From the NCBI GenBank assembly GCA_035293965.1, contig DATGLW010000048.1, positions 1 through 7,801 on the forward strand: a DNA stretch of 7,801 nucleotides, written 5' to 3'. Positions 1-5,521 of the stretch are shown here, one piece after another; the first letter of the stretch is position 1; each line of letters opens with the position of its first letter. The position numbers and the translations under genes are program-made. Under the pieces are notes generated by a model. It was not told the DNA's origin. It saw only the letters and a list, made by a program, of their open reading frames with translations, and made no database searches. Source of the DNA: DATGLW01 sp035293965. Lineage in GTDB: Bacteria > Actinomycetota > Acidimicrobiia > Acidimicrobiales > RAAP-2.

Positions 1-828
1 GGCGTGGGGTGCGGTCGCCCAGCGAGGGTCGAACGCGGGTTCGTGCGCGAAGACGTCGATGCCGGCACCGAAGATCGCGCCCCGGTGCAGGGCGTCGATG
101 ACAGCTGCCTCGTCGACGACCTCACCCCGAGACGTGTTGACGAGCACGGCGGTCGGCTTCATCAGGTCGAGCTCCCGCCTGCCGATGAGGCCTCTGGTCG
201 AGCCGGTGAGCGGCACATGGAGCGATACGGCATCGGCCTGGCCCAGCAGCTGGTCGAGGCGGGCGACGTAGCCGGGCACGCCCGTGGGGTGGCGGGTGTG
301 GTGCAAGACGGTCATGCCGAAACCGGCGCCTCGCCTCGCGACCGCTCGGCCGATTCGTCCGAACCCGACGAGCCCAAGGGTGGCGCCGTGCACGTCGCGC
401 CCAAGGTGGTCGGTGAAGGACCAGCCGGCCCAGCGTCCGGCCCGCAGGTCGGCCTCGGCGTCCGACGCCCGCCGCATGGCCGCCAGGACCAGCAGGAACG
501 CCAGGTCGGCCGTGGTGTCGTCGAGGACGCCGGGGGTGTTGCAGACGGCCACGCCCAGCCGGGCGGCTGCTGGCACATCGACGTTGTCGTAGCCCACTGC
601 AGCGTTGGCGACGACCCGAAGCCTCCCGGCTGCCCCAGCCTCGAGCACCCGCTCGTCGATCCGGTCGGTCAGCACGCACACCATGCCGTCGAACCCGGGG
701 GCCAACCCGGCCAGCTCGTCGCCCGAGAACGGGGCGTCTCCCGTGCACCGGACGACCTCGTGGCCGGCGGCTGCCAGGGGCTCGAGCGCCTCGTCGGGGA
801 GGGCTCGGGTCACGAGCACGCGCGCCAC
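1..828 (-). CDS. D-2-hydroxyacid dehydrogenase (glyoxylate reductase-like), C-terminus cut by window edge
   Basis: NAD(P)-dependent cytoplasmic oxidoreductase that interconverts 2-oxoacids and D-2-hydroxyacids. The 276 visible residues show the family layout. An N-terminal catalytic half contains NAAVGYDNVDV (about 75-85), and a Rossmann domain has GFGRIG at 155-160. The signature MKPTAVLVNTSRGEVVDEAA (about 223-242) holds the catalytic Arg234, and AHEP supplies the catalytic Glu263. The catalytic His and last ~40-50 residues lie beyond the edge, judging by the usual 310-330 residues. The GTG at 828-826 is the earliest possible start because an in-frame TAG lies two codons upstream; no good Shine-Dalgarno is visible. 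The gene is divergent from rlmN. The AVGYDNVDV stretch resembles glyoxylate/hydroxypyruvate reductases more than serine-pathway SerA, but the substrate cannot be fixed from sequence. The family call is secure. Confidence 0.93.
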   Translation of the reverse strand, partial: MARVLVTRALPDEALEPLAAAGHEVVRCTGDAPFSGDELAGLAPGFDGMVCVLTDRIDERVLEAGAAGRLRVVANAAVGYDNVDVPAAARLGVAVCNTPGVLDDTTADLAFLLVLAAMRRASDAEADLRAGRWAGWSFTDHLGRDVHGATLGLVGFGRIGRAVARRGAGFGMTVLHHTRHPTGVPGYVARLDQLLGQADAVSLHVPLTGSTRGLIGRRELDLMKPTAVLVNTSRGEVVDEAAVIDALHRGAIFGAGIDVFAHEPAFDPRWATAPHA

Positions 829-843
829 CTGCTACCCAGCCCG

Positions 844-849
844 TAGCGT
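844..849 (+). promoter_or_regulatory. Candidate -10 element of a leaderless rlmN promoter
   Basis: TAGCGT fits the actinobacterial -10 pattern TANNNT. It sits exactly six bases before the GTG start of rlmN, which would place the transcription start on or next to the first base of the start codon. No Shine-Dalgarno is seen and no -35 hexamer is recognisable. This is inferred from pattern and position only. Confidence 0.45.
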
Positions 850-855
850 GGGCCC

Positions 856-1941
856 GTGCCCGGCCCCTACGACCTGAGCCGCCAGGATCTGGCGTCGCTG
901 CTCGCCTCGGAGCCCCCCTACCGGGTCGACCAGGTCTGGGACGGCCTGCACCGCCGGGCCGCCTTGCCTGAGGAGATGACCGACCTTCCGAGGGATCTGC
1001 GGCGCCACCTGGCCGAGGTGCTCCGGCCCGCGCTCGCAGAACGCGGGCGATGGGTGGCCGACGGGGGCAGCACGGTCAAGCTTCTCTGGGCGCTCGCCGA
1101 CGGGGCCGAGGTCGAGTCGGTGGTGATGGCCTACCACGACCGGGTCACCGTCTGCGTGTCGACCCAGGCAGGGTGCGCCATGGGGTGCCGGTTCTGCGCC
1201 ACCGGGCAGGGCGGGTTCACCCGGCACCTCAGCGCAGGCGAGATCGTCGAGCAGGTGGTGGCGGCCGTGCGGCTCTGTCGTCCGCGGCGGGTGTCCCACG
1301 TGGTGTTCATGGGGATGGGGGAGCCGTTCGCCAACTACGACCGGGTGTGGGCGGCTGTCGAGCGGCTCCACGACCACCTGGGCCTCTCCGCGCGCCACCT
1401 CACGATCTCGACGGTCGGCATCGTGCCCGGCATCCGGCGCCTGGCCGCCGAGCGGCTGCCGGTCAACTTGGCGGTGTCCCTGCACGCCGCCAACGACGGG
1501 CTGCGCGACGAGCTCGTGCCGGTGAATCGCCGGTACCCGCTCGCCGCCCTGGTCGAGGCATGCCATGGCTACGTAGCCGCCAGCGGGCGGCGTCTCTCCT
1601 TCGAGTGGGCGCTCATCGACGGGGTGAACGACAGCCCGGGTGACGCTGCCGAGCTCGCCGAGCTCGCACGGCCCTTGCGGGCGCACGTCAACCTGATCCC
1701 GCTCAACCCGACGTCCGGGTACCGGTTCCGGGGCACACCCCTCCCGGGGGTGCGCCGCTTCCGCCGCAATCTCCTCGAGCGCGGCGTGCACGCCACCATC
1801 CGCTCGACCCGGGGTGCCGACATCGACGCCGCCTGCGGTCAGCTGGTTGCGGCCCATCCTCGAAAGGTGCGGTTGCGGCCGGGCACGCCTGGCCGTGCGG
1901 GCCCCTTCGGTGGTGCCCTGGCCGTGCCACCCTCCGCCTGA
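856..1941 (+). CDS. rlmN: Dual-specificity RNA methyltransferase RlmN (23S rRNA A2503 / tRNA A37, C2 position)
   Basis: Radical-SAM enzyme that methylates C2 of adenosine 2503 in 23S rRNA, and in characterised homologues A37 of some tRNAs. It uses two S-adenosylmethionines and a methyl-cysteine intermediate. At 361 residues it is a normal length. The [4Fe-4S] motif CxxxCxxC is Cys107, Cys111 and Cys114 (in QAGCAMGCRFCATG). The GMGEP SAM-binding motif is at 153-157. The methyl-carrying cysteine corresponds to Cys327 in ADIDAACGQL. A cysteine seven residues before the cluster (Cys100) matches the spacing seen in E. coli RlmN. The N-terminus, beginning YDLSRQDLASLL, looks complete from the GTG at 856. 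It overlaps no gene and converges on the TetR gene across 26 bp. The identification is secure and nothing essential is missing. Confidence 0.97.
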   Translation: MPGPYDLSRQDLASLLASEPPYRVDQVWDGLHRRAALPEEMTDLPRDLRRHLAEVLRPALAERGRWVADGGSTVKLLWALADGAEVESVVMAYHDRVTVCVSTQAGCAMGCRFCATGQGGFTRHLSAGEIVEQVVAAVRLCRPRRVSHVVFMGMGEPFANYDRVWAAVERLHDHLGLSARHLTISTVGIVPGIRRLAAERLPVNLAVSLHAANDGLRDELVPVNRRYPLAALVEACHGYVAASGRRLSFEWALIDGVNDSPGDAAELAELARPLRAHVNLIPLNPTSGYRFRGTPLPGVRRFRRNLLERGVHATIRSTRGADIDAACGQLVAAHPRKVRLRPGTPGRAGPFGGALAVPPSA

Positions 1942-1942
1942 G

Positions 1943-1966
1943 GACGGCCGGGCACCGGCACCCGTC
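1943..1966. terminator. G+C-rich hairpin between convergent rlmN and TetR gene
   Basis: GACGG CCGG (1943-1951) pairs with CCGG (1955-1958) and CCGTC (1962-1966). The loop is 3 nt and there is a 3-nt bulge on the right arm. It fills the gap between the two convergent stop codons and could act in both directions. There is no T-tract on either strand, so intrinsic termination is only a possibility. Confidence 0.4.
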
Positions 1967-1967
1967 G

Positions 1968-2606
1968 TCACCCGCCCGACCGCAGGACCGCCGCCACCTC
2001 CTCGGCCCGTTTGCGGAAGGCGGTGGCCGGGTCGTCGTCGCCCTCCATCACACCGGCGACGTGCTCGAAGAACAGCCCGATCAGCGTGGCCCGCAGCATG
2101 CGGGCCGCCGCGGGGGCGCCGGCGCCCTCGCAGAGCTCGGGTGCCGACTCGGCCAGCCAGCGTTCGAGGGATGCCTGGGTGGCGGCGAAGAGCTCCGAGC
2201 CCACCGCGAAGGCCGTCACGTCGCCGCGGATCACCTCGCCGAGCATGAGGCGGATGAAGTCCTCCACCTCGAGCATGGACTGGAGCATGTCGTCGAGGAG
2301 GGCGGCCAGGCCGGCAGCCGGCGCACGCGTGAGCGCGGCGGGGGTGGCGGCCGTCAGCTGCTCGAGGAAGCCCCGCTCCTCGAGGACCGCCACCAGCAGA
2401 TCTCGCTTGGAAGGGAAGTAGTGGTAGAGGGAGGCGACGTTGAGGCCGGCGGCGGTGGCCAGGTCACGCATGCTGGTGCCGTCGACTCCCCGCTGGGACA
2501 TGAGGGACAGGGCGGTGTCGAGGATGTGCTGGCGCTGTGTGGCGCCCTGGGCCGGGCGCGGGCTGGCATCGGTCACGGCCCCATTGTCGGGCCGACGGCG
2601 GCTCAC
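1968..2606 (-). CDS. TetR/AcrR-family transcriptional regulator
   Basis: DNA-binding one-component regulator of 212 residues, the normal TetR size. The N-terminal helix-turn-helix domain spans about 22-70. It includes HILDTALSLMSQRGVDGTSM followed by DLATAAGLNVASLYHYFPSK, the classic recognition helix with YHYFPSK. The rest (about 75-205) is helical and variable, as in TetR ligand-binding domains, so the ligand is unknown. The GTG at 2606 overlaps the upstream fusion gene's stop as GTGA, implying translational coupling and one transcript. A second GTG at 2576 is an alternative start. It lies six bases after a -10-like GACAAT, so an internal leaderless transcript is possible; it would remove ten residues ahead of the domain. 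Its targets are unknown, but its own operon or the shared divergent region are obvious candidates. Confidence 0.93.
   Translation of the reverse strand: MSRRRPDNGAVTDASPRPAQGATQRQHILDTALSLMSQRGVDGTSMRDLATAAGLNVASLYHYFPSKRDLLVAVLEERGFLEQLTAATPAALTRAPAAGLAALLDDMLQSMLEVEDFIRLMLGEVIRGDVTAFAVGSELFAATQASLERWLAESAPELCEGAGAPAAARMLRATLIGLFFEHVAGVMEGDDDPATAFRKRAEEVAAVLRSGG
2583..2588 (-). promoter_or_regulatory. Weak internal -10-like element for a shorter TetR transcript
   Basis: GACAAT (minus strand) matches TANNNT at A2 and T6 only. It lies six bases before the in-frame GTG at 2576, the same spacing seen at the rlmN and ImmA/IrrE starts. It is low-confidence and relevant only to the choice of TetR start. 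Confidence 0.2.
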
Positions 2607-4657
2607 GTCGAACCGGCGGTCTGATTGGGGTCCGGACTGTCCGGGTCACAGGTGGTCGTGCCTGCCTCGGCGCTGCCGTCAGCGCTGGTCGGAGGCTGCG
2701 TCTGGGTGACAGACGTGGCATCGTCGGCATCGGGTCCGGTGCCGTCCTCGGCCGCTGTGGCCGTGCCGCCGCCTGCGGCCGGCAATGCCGCCGCGATCGC
2801 ACCGGTTGTGTTCACCGTGACGTCATCCGAGGTGGCGCTCTCCCAGGCGGCGGCGGCCGACGTGGTGGCCTGGGACGTGACGTCCTCCGAGGTGGCGCTC
2901 TCCCAGGCGGCGGCCGACGTGGTGGCCTGAGCCCCCGTCGGCGGGGCTGGCACGTTCGCGGCAGCGGGCGGTGGCTGCGGCGGGGTGCTCGCCGGCGGCG
3001 GGGTGCTCGCCGGCACGGTCGCGCCAGCCGGCGGCGGGGTGCTCGCCGGCACGGTCGCGCTCACAGGCGGCGGGGTGCTCGCCGGCACGGTCGCGGCAGC
3101 GGGCGGTGGCTGCGGCGGGGTGTTCGCCGGCGGTGGAGTGCTCGTCGGCGAATGGACGGTCGTTGCACCCAGCGGCGGGAGGGCGCGGTCCAAAGAGGCG
3201 CTCGCCGGGGCGAGAGCAGGGGTGACAGGCATGTCCGTGGAGGAGGCGGGAGCCGTCGTCTGCAACGTGCTCTGCGAGGTGCGAGGCGTGGGCGTCGCGG
3301 CGACGGGCGGCACCTCGGCCGTCCCCAGCAGCGGCCACAACGCACCCGTGATTCCGTTGGCACCGCCTGCACCGGTGGAGGTCCTCGCGCCCCCCGTGCC
3401 TCCTGCCCTCCTGCCGCCCGACTCGGGCAGCGCCGAGCTCGCGCCCCCATGAGCGTGCGCGGAGCGCTCGGTGCCGTGCGTGCTGTCCCCCGCAGGTGTT
3501 GCCGCCGGGGTGGGAGACGCGGCGGTGGGGCTGGCGTGCGCGGACCCCAAGGCGGCCGTCGTGACGGCCGGGCTCCCTACGGCTACCGAACCGGTGGCCA
3601 GGCTCGGAAGTGACAGCGACGGCGCAGTGCCGCGCCCTCCGGCCAGCGACACCGACGCCAGCGCGCCCACGACGAGCAGCGCTGCCCCTGCCAGCGCGCT
3701 GGCGAGACCGGGCCGGACCGCCGCGCTCGCCGCCTCGCGCAGGTGGCGGGAGGCCACCTGCCGCCACGACGTGAGCCGCTCCATCGCGTCGGGCGGCCGG
3801 ACCTGTCGCAGCTCGAGGTAGCGGGCCGCCACGTCCGCCCCGATCGTCGCCGGCAGCACCCCCTCGCACAGCGCCGCTGCCGGCGCCGAGAGCCATCCGG
3901 CCGTGGTGGCGCACGTGGTGCACGACGACAGGTGCGCAGCGGCTCCGGGGGTTGCCGGCACCGAGACTGCTCCGGTGGCGAGCCGCGCCAGGACCGCGGC
4001 GGCGACGGCGCACCCGCCGGGCGCCTGCCGGCGCGTCCTCGCCACCCAGTCGCGGAACAGCTCGGTTCGGTACCTGGCCAACGCGCGGTCGGCCAGCACC
4101 GGGACCCTCCCCCGGGTGACCCCCAGCATGGTGGCGATGTCGCCGGCCGGCTCGCCATCGATCGCGGAGTACCACAGCAGGGCCTGGTGGACCTCGCCCA
4201 GCCGCTCGAAGGCTCGCCTGGCCGACACTCGATCGCGCCGCGCGCTGCCCGGCTCGCCGGTCGCGGCGGCCCGGGTCGCTGCGACCGGATCGGGGACGTC
4301 CCCGGCGGCGAAGGCTGCTCGGCGCATCCGGCGGCGGGCGTCGTCGACGATCACCCGGTAGAGGAAGGAGCGGAAGAAGGCGTAGGGTCCGAGCCCGCGA
4401 CGGACGATCGTGGCCACCGACTTGAAGCCGCGGTAGGCGGCGGCCTCGGCCTCCTCCCAGTCGGTGCTGAAGCAGCGCGCCACGCGCATGGCGCCGGAGC
4501 TGTGCCGGTACCAGAGCGCGACGAGAGCGAGCGGGTCGCCCCGGCGCACCCATTTGACGAGCTCGGCGTCGGGCGGCGCACGGCGTTCCCCGGACCTGCG
4601 TGGCCGTCGGCGCCCCTGGTGGCCCCCGCCCCACGCCCTGGCGCCCGATGCGCTCAC
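2603..4657 (-). CDS. Membrane-anchored ECF sigma / zinc anti-sigma fusion with Pro/Thr/Ala-rich extracytoplasmic tail
   Basis: Protein of 684 residues from the GTG at 4657. Residues about 30-122 resemble sigma region 2 (DAELVKWVRRGDPLALVALW ... FFRSFLYRVIVDDARRRMRR). Residues about 147-206 resemble sigma region 4, with a helix-turn-helix (GDIATMLGVTRGRVPVLADR). Then Cys216, His242, Cys246 and Cys249 (HLSSCTTC) give the C-H-x3-C-x2-C zinc arrangement of anti-sigma ZAS domains. One membrane helix follows (about 317-341, GLASALAGAALLVVGALASV). The remaining ~340 residues are rich in Pro, Thr, Ala and Ser, with internal repeats, and probably lie outside the membrane. Actinobacterial ECF sigma factors with a C-terminal zinc-finger/TM extension are known (from memory, group ECF52). 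Function is inferred: a sigma factor tethered and inhibited by its own tail, perhaps freed by proteolysis. An ATG at 4699 is unlikely to be the start because it lies inside the best -10. The 3' end overlaps the TetR gene by GTGA. Confidence 0.85.
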   Translation of the reverse strand: MSASGARAWGGGHQGRRRPRRSGERRAPPDAELVKWVRRGDPLALVALWYRHSSGAMRVARCFSTDWEEAEAAAYRGFKSVATIVRRGLGPYAFFRSFLYRVIVDDARRRMRRAAFAAGDVPDPVAATRAAATGEPGSARRDRVSARRAFERLGEVHQALLWYSAIDGEPAGDIATMLGVTRGRVPVLADRALARYRTELFRDWVARTRRQAPGGCAVAAAVLARLATGAVSVPATPGAAAHLSSCTTCATTAGWLSAPAAALCEGVLPATIGADVAARYLELRQVRPPDAMERLTSWRQVASRHLREAASAAVRPGLASALAGAALLVVGALASVSLAGGRGTAPSLSLPSLATGSVAVGSPAVTTAALGSAHASPTAASPTPAATPAGDSTHGTERSAHAHGGASSALPESGGRRAGGTGGARTSTGAGGANGITGALWPLLGTAEVPPVAATPTPRTSQSTLQTTAPASSTDMPVTPALAPASASLDRALPPLGATTVHSPTSTPPPANTPPQPPPAAATVPASTPPPVSATVPASTPPPAGATVPASTPPPASTPPQPPPAAANVPAPPTGAQATTSAAAWESATSEDVTSQATTSAAAAWESATSDDVTVNTTGAIAAALPAAGGGTATAAEDGTGPDADDATSVTQTQPPTSADGSAEAGTTTCDPDSPDPNQTAGST
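2813..2929 (-). repeat. Tandem duplication in the fusion gene (19/20-residue units)
   Basis: Two adjacent copies encode QATTSAAAWESATSEDVTS and QATTSAAAAWESATSDDVTV (residues about 577-595 and 596-615). The DNA copies are nearly identical and differ mainly by one extra alanine codon in the second, so the duplication looks recent. It lies near the C-terminus of the presumed extracytoplasmic tail. Confidence 0.85.
2945..3139 (-). repeat. Proline-rich repeat block in the fusion gene
   Basis: Three 12-residue units begin with TVPASTPPP at 36-bp steps (about 2984-3091). They are flanked on both sides by a second unit, TPPP-A-[N/S]-TPPQPPPAAA-[T/N]-VPA. The result is a Pro/Thr/Ala stretch typical of extended cell-wall-spanning linkers. 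Third-position and whole-codon identity between units points to repeat expansion. Copy number may vary between strains. Confidence 0.85.
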
Positions 4658-4671
4658 GCGAGTCGGTCCAT
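4654..4671 (-). CDS. Possible five-residue leader peptide (MDRLA) coupled to the fusion gene
   Basis: The ATG at 4671 has the best Shine-Dalgarno in this part of the window: AAAGGAG at 4686-4680, with 8-nt spacing. The frame closes after five codons with a TGA that overlaps the fusion gene's GTG start as GTGA (4657-4654). The fusion start itself has no usable ribosome site, so ribosomes may load here and re-initiate. What is seen is the SD, the mini-ORF and the overlap. That it is translated, or has any regulatory role, is inference. The peptide has no run of a single amino acid that would suggest classical attenuation. Confidence 0.5.
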   Translation of the reverse strand: MDRLA

Positions 4672-4679
4672 GGCGGTTG

Positions 4680-4686
4680 CTCCTTT
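4680..4686 (-). promoter_or_regulatory. Strong Shine-Dalgarno (AAAGGAG) upstream of the fusion operon
   Basis: AAAGGAG lies 8 nt before the ATG of the MDRLA mini-ORF and 22 nt before the GTG of the fusion gene. It is too distant to serve the GTG directly. It is therefore the main evidence that translation begins at the mini-ORF and passes to the fusion gene by coupling. Confidence 0.6.
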
Positions 4687-4695
4687 GCCGCGGCC

Positions 4696-4701
4696 ACATT
4701 A
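4696..4701 (-). promoter_or_regulatory. Candidate -10 element of the fusion/TetR operon
   Basis: TAATGT on the minus strand matches TANNNT. A start about 7 nt downstream (near 4689) would give an 18-nt leader containing the AAAGGAG site and the mini-ORF. No clear -35 hexamer is found 16-18 nt upstream. This element contains the ATG at 4699, which argues against that codon as the translational start. Confidence 0.5.
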
Positions 4702-4747
4702 GTGGGCCGGGGGCGGTCCATCCCGGCTCGACCCATACCTCGGGCCA

Positions 4748-4779
4748 CGGGAGGCCACGAGCAGGAGGCCTGCCTCCCG
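4748..4779. repeat. 8-bp inverted repeat in the divergent intergenic region
   Basis: CGGGAGGC (4748-4755) and GCCTCCCG (4772-4779) are perfect inverted arms around 16 bases, which themselves contain the palindrome AGGCCT (4766-4771). It lies about 50 bp upstream of the fusion operon's -10 and just before the first 37-bp direct repeat. It could be an operator, for example for the nearby TetR protein, or a hairpin. The spacer is long for a usual TetR operator, so the role is open. Confidence 0.5.
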
Positions 4780-4791
4780 GGGCAGCGAAGG

Positions 4792-4828
4792 GGGGCAACC
4801 GTTCCAGGGCAACCGGCGTCTGTGAAGG
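4792..4828 (+). repeat. 37-bp direct repeat, copy 1 (distal candidate ECF promoter)
   Basis: It is identical to copy 2 (4866-4902) at 36 of 37 positions; the one difference is A4812 against G4886. It contains GGCAACC (4794-4800), 16 nt, then CGTCT (4817-4821), resembling the AAC/CGTC elements of ECF sigma promoters. GGGCAACCG also occurs twice inside it, 14 bp apart, so it could instead be a direct-repeat site for an activator. A transcript from here would carry a ~75-nt leader crossing copy 2. Confidence 0.75.
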
Positions 4829-4865
4829 GGACGGGCACCGGCACGGCGCCCGCCAGGCCGATGGC

Positions 4866-4902
4866 GGGGCAACCGTTCCAGGGCAGCCGGCGTCTGTGAA
4901 GG
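4866..4902 (+). promoter_or_regulatory. 37-bp direct repeat, copy 2: candidate autoregulated ECF promoter of the sigma operon
   Basis: GGCAACC (4868-4874), a 16-nt spacer and CGTCT (4891-4895) form an ECF-type promoter-like pair. The ATG of the sigma gene begins 8 nt after CGTCT, so initiation at the usual distance would give a leaderless or nearly leaderless mRNA. Conservation between the two copies covers both putative elements and the spacer. Recognition by the SigE-family factor encoded immediately downstream is inference, based on the common autoregulation of ECF sigma genes. Confidence 0.55.
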
Positions 4903-4903
4903 T

Positions 4904-5521
4904 ATGGCGTGTGGAGCGGCGCTCGCTGCTGCCCGGGCGGCACCGGGACCGGTGGTCGAGGTGACGGGCCCTCTCGGAGATCGGCGCGCGGCGGGTCGTG
5001 CGAGCGACCGCGACCGGGCCATCGAGGCCCTCTTCGGCGACCACTACGCGGGGCTGTGCCGCCTGGCCACCGTGCTGCTGGGTGATCCCGCCGCGGCCGA
5101 GGAGGCGGTGCAGGAGGCCTTCGCCCGCACGTATGCGGGGTGGTGGCGTGTGCGCCGGCCCGACCGCGCCCAGTGGTACCTGCGGGCGGCCGTCGTCAAC
5201 CAGTGCCGGTCGCGCTCGAGGCGCCGGAGCTCGGAGGAGAGGGGGGTGCGCGGCTGGTCGGCAACCCATGGGGAGGCCTCTGTCGGGGAGGGCTCCGACG
5301 AGGACGCCCGAGCCGACATGATGACCGTGCTGGAGGCAGTTCGCGCCCTTCCGCCCCGCCAGCGGGCGGCGGTCGTGCTTCGCTACTACGAGGACCTGGC
5401 GGAAGCCGACGTTGCCCGGGTGCTCCGGTGCTCGGTGGGGACGGTGAAGTCGCAGCTGGCCAAGGCCCGGGCGACCCTCGCCCGCCGGCTCGAGGACCTG
5501 GGGCCGGGGGGTGCGCCATGA
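4904..5521 (+). CDS. SigE-family ECF RNA polymerase sigma factor
   Basis: Alternative sigma factor of 205 residues. Region 2 spans about 37-108 (AIEALFGDHYAGLCRLATVL, AEEAVQEAFARTYAGWWRV, QWYLRAAVVNQCRSRSRRR). A short linker leads to region 4 at about 140-197, with LPPRQRAAVVLRYYEDLAEA and the helix-turn-helix DVARVLRCSVGTVKSQLAKA. The EEAVQEAF and LPPRQRAAVVLRYYED motifs are typical of the actinobacterial 'SigE family' ECF group. The ATG at 4904 is preferred because the copy-2 repeat ends directly before it. This gives a ~35-residue Ala-rich N-terminal extension; GTG codons at 4952 and 4961 are alternatives without better ribosome sites. The stop overlaps the next gene by ATGA, indicating co-expression with the membrane protein that probably controls it. 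The family call is secure; the regulon is unknown. Confidence 0.95.
   Translation: MACGAALAAARAAPGPVVEVTGPLGDRRAAGRASDRDRAIEALFGDHYAGLCRLATVLLGDPAAAEEAVQEAFARTYAGWWRVRRPDRAQWYLRAAVVNQCRSRSRRRSSEERGVRGWSATHGEASVGEGSDEDARADMMTVLEAVRALPPRQRAAVVLRYYEDLAEADVARVLRCSVGTVKSQLAKARATLARRLEDLGPGGAP

Noticed and set aside
4..846. Open frame of ~280 codons on the plus strand
   Set aside because: It lies antisense to the dehydrogenase, whose frame shows intact family motifs (GFGRIG, NTSRGE, AHEP). High G+C creates long antisense frames.
832..1971. Open frame of ~380 codons on the minus strand
   Set aside because: Antisense shadow of rlmN; no recognisable domain, and a composition of His/Arg/Pro typical of a wrong frame.
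4697..4699. ATG at 4699 as start of the fusion gene (14 residues longer)
   Set aside because: It has no Shine-Dalgarno and sits inside the TAATGT -10 candidate, so it would probably not be transcribed.
4861..4899. Mini-ORF MAGQPFQGSRRL just before the sigma gene
   Set aside because: No ribosome site, and its bases are the candidate promoter repeat itself.
4792..4902. 37-bp repeats as a CRISPR array or mobile-element attachment sites
   Set aside because: There are only two copies, no further unit, no cas or integrase gene and no tRNA fragment; the position abutting a sigma gene start fits a promoter better.
2823..4943. Open frame of ~700 codons on the minus strand, and a plus-strand frame at 2537-3613
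   Set aside because: Both overlap the sigma/anti-sigma fusion in other frames and show only Arg/Gly/Pro/His-rich low-complexity sequence caused by the repeats.
5140..5517. Longer start for the membrane protein inside the sigma gene
   Set aside because: The extra residues are Gly/Arg/Pro shadow sequence of the sigma gene. The ATGA overlap at 5518 gives a normal start.
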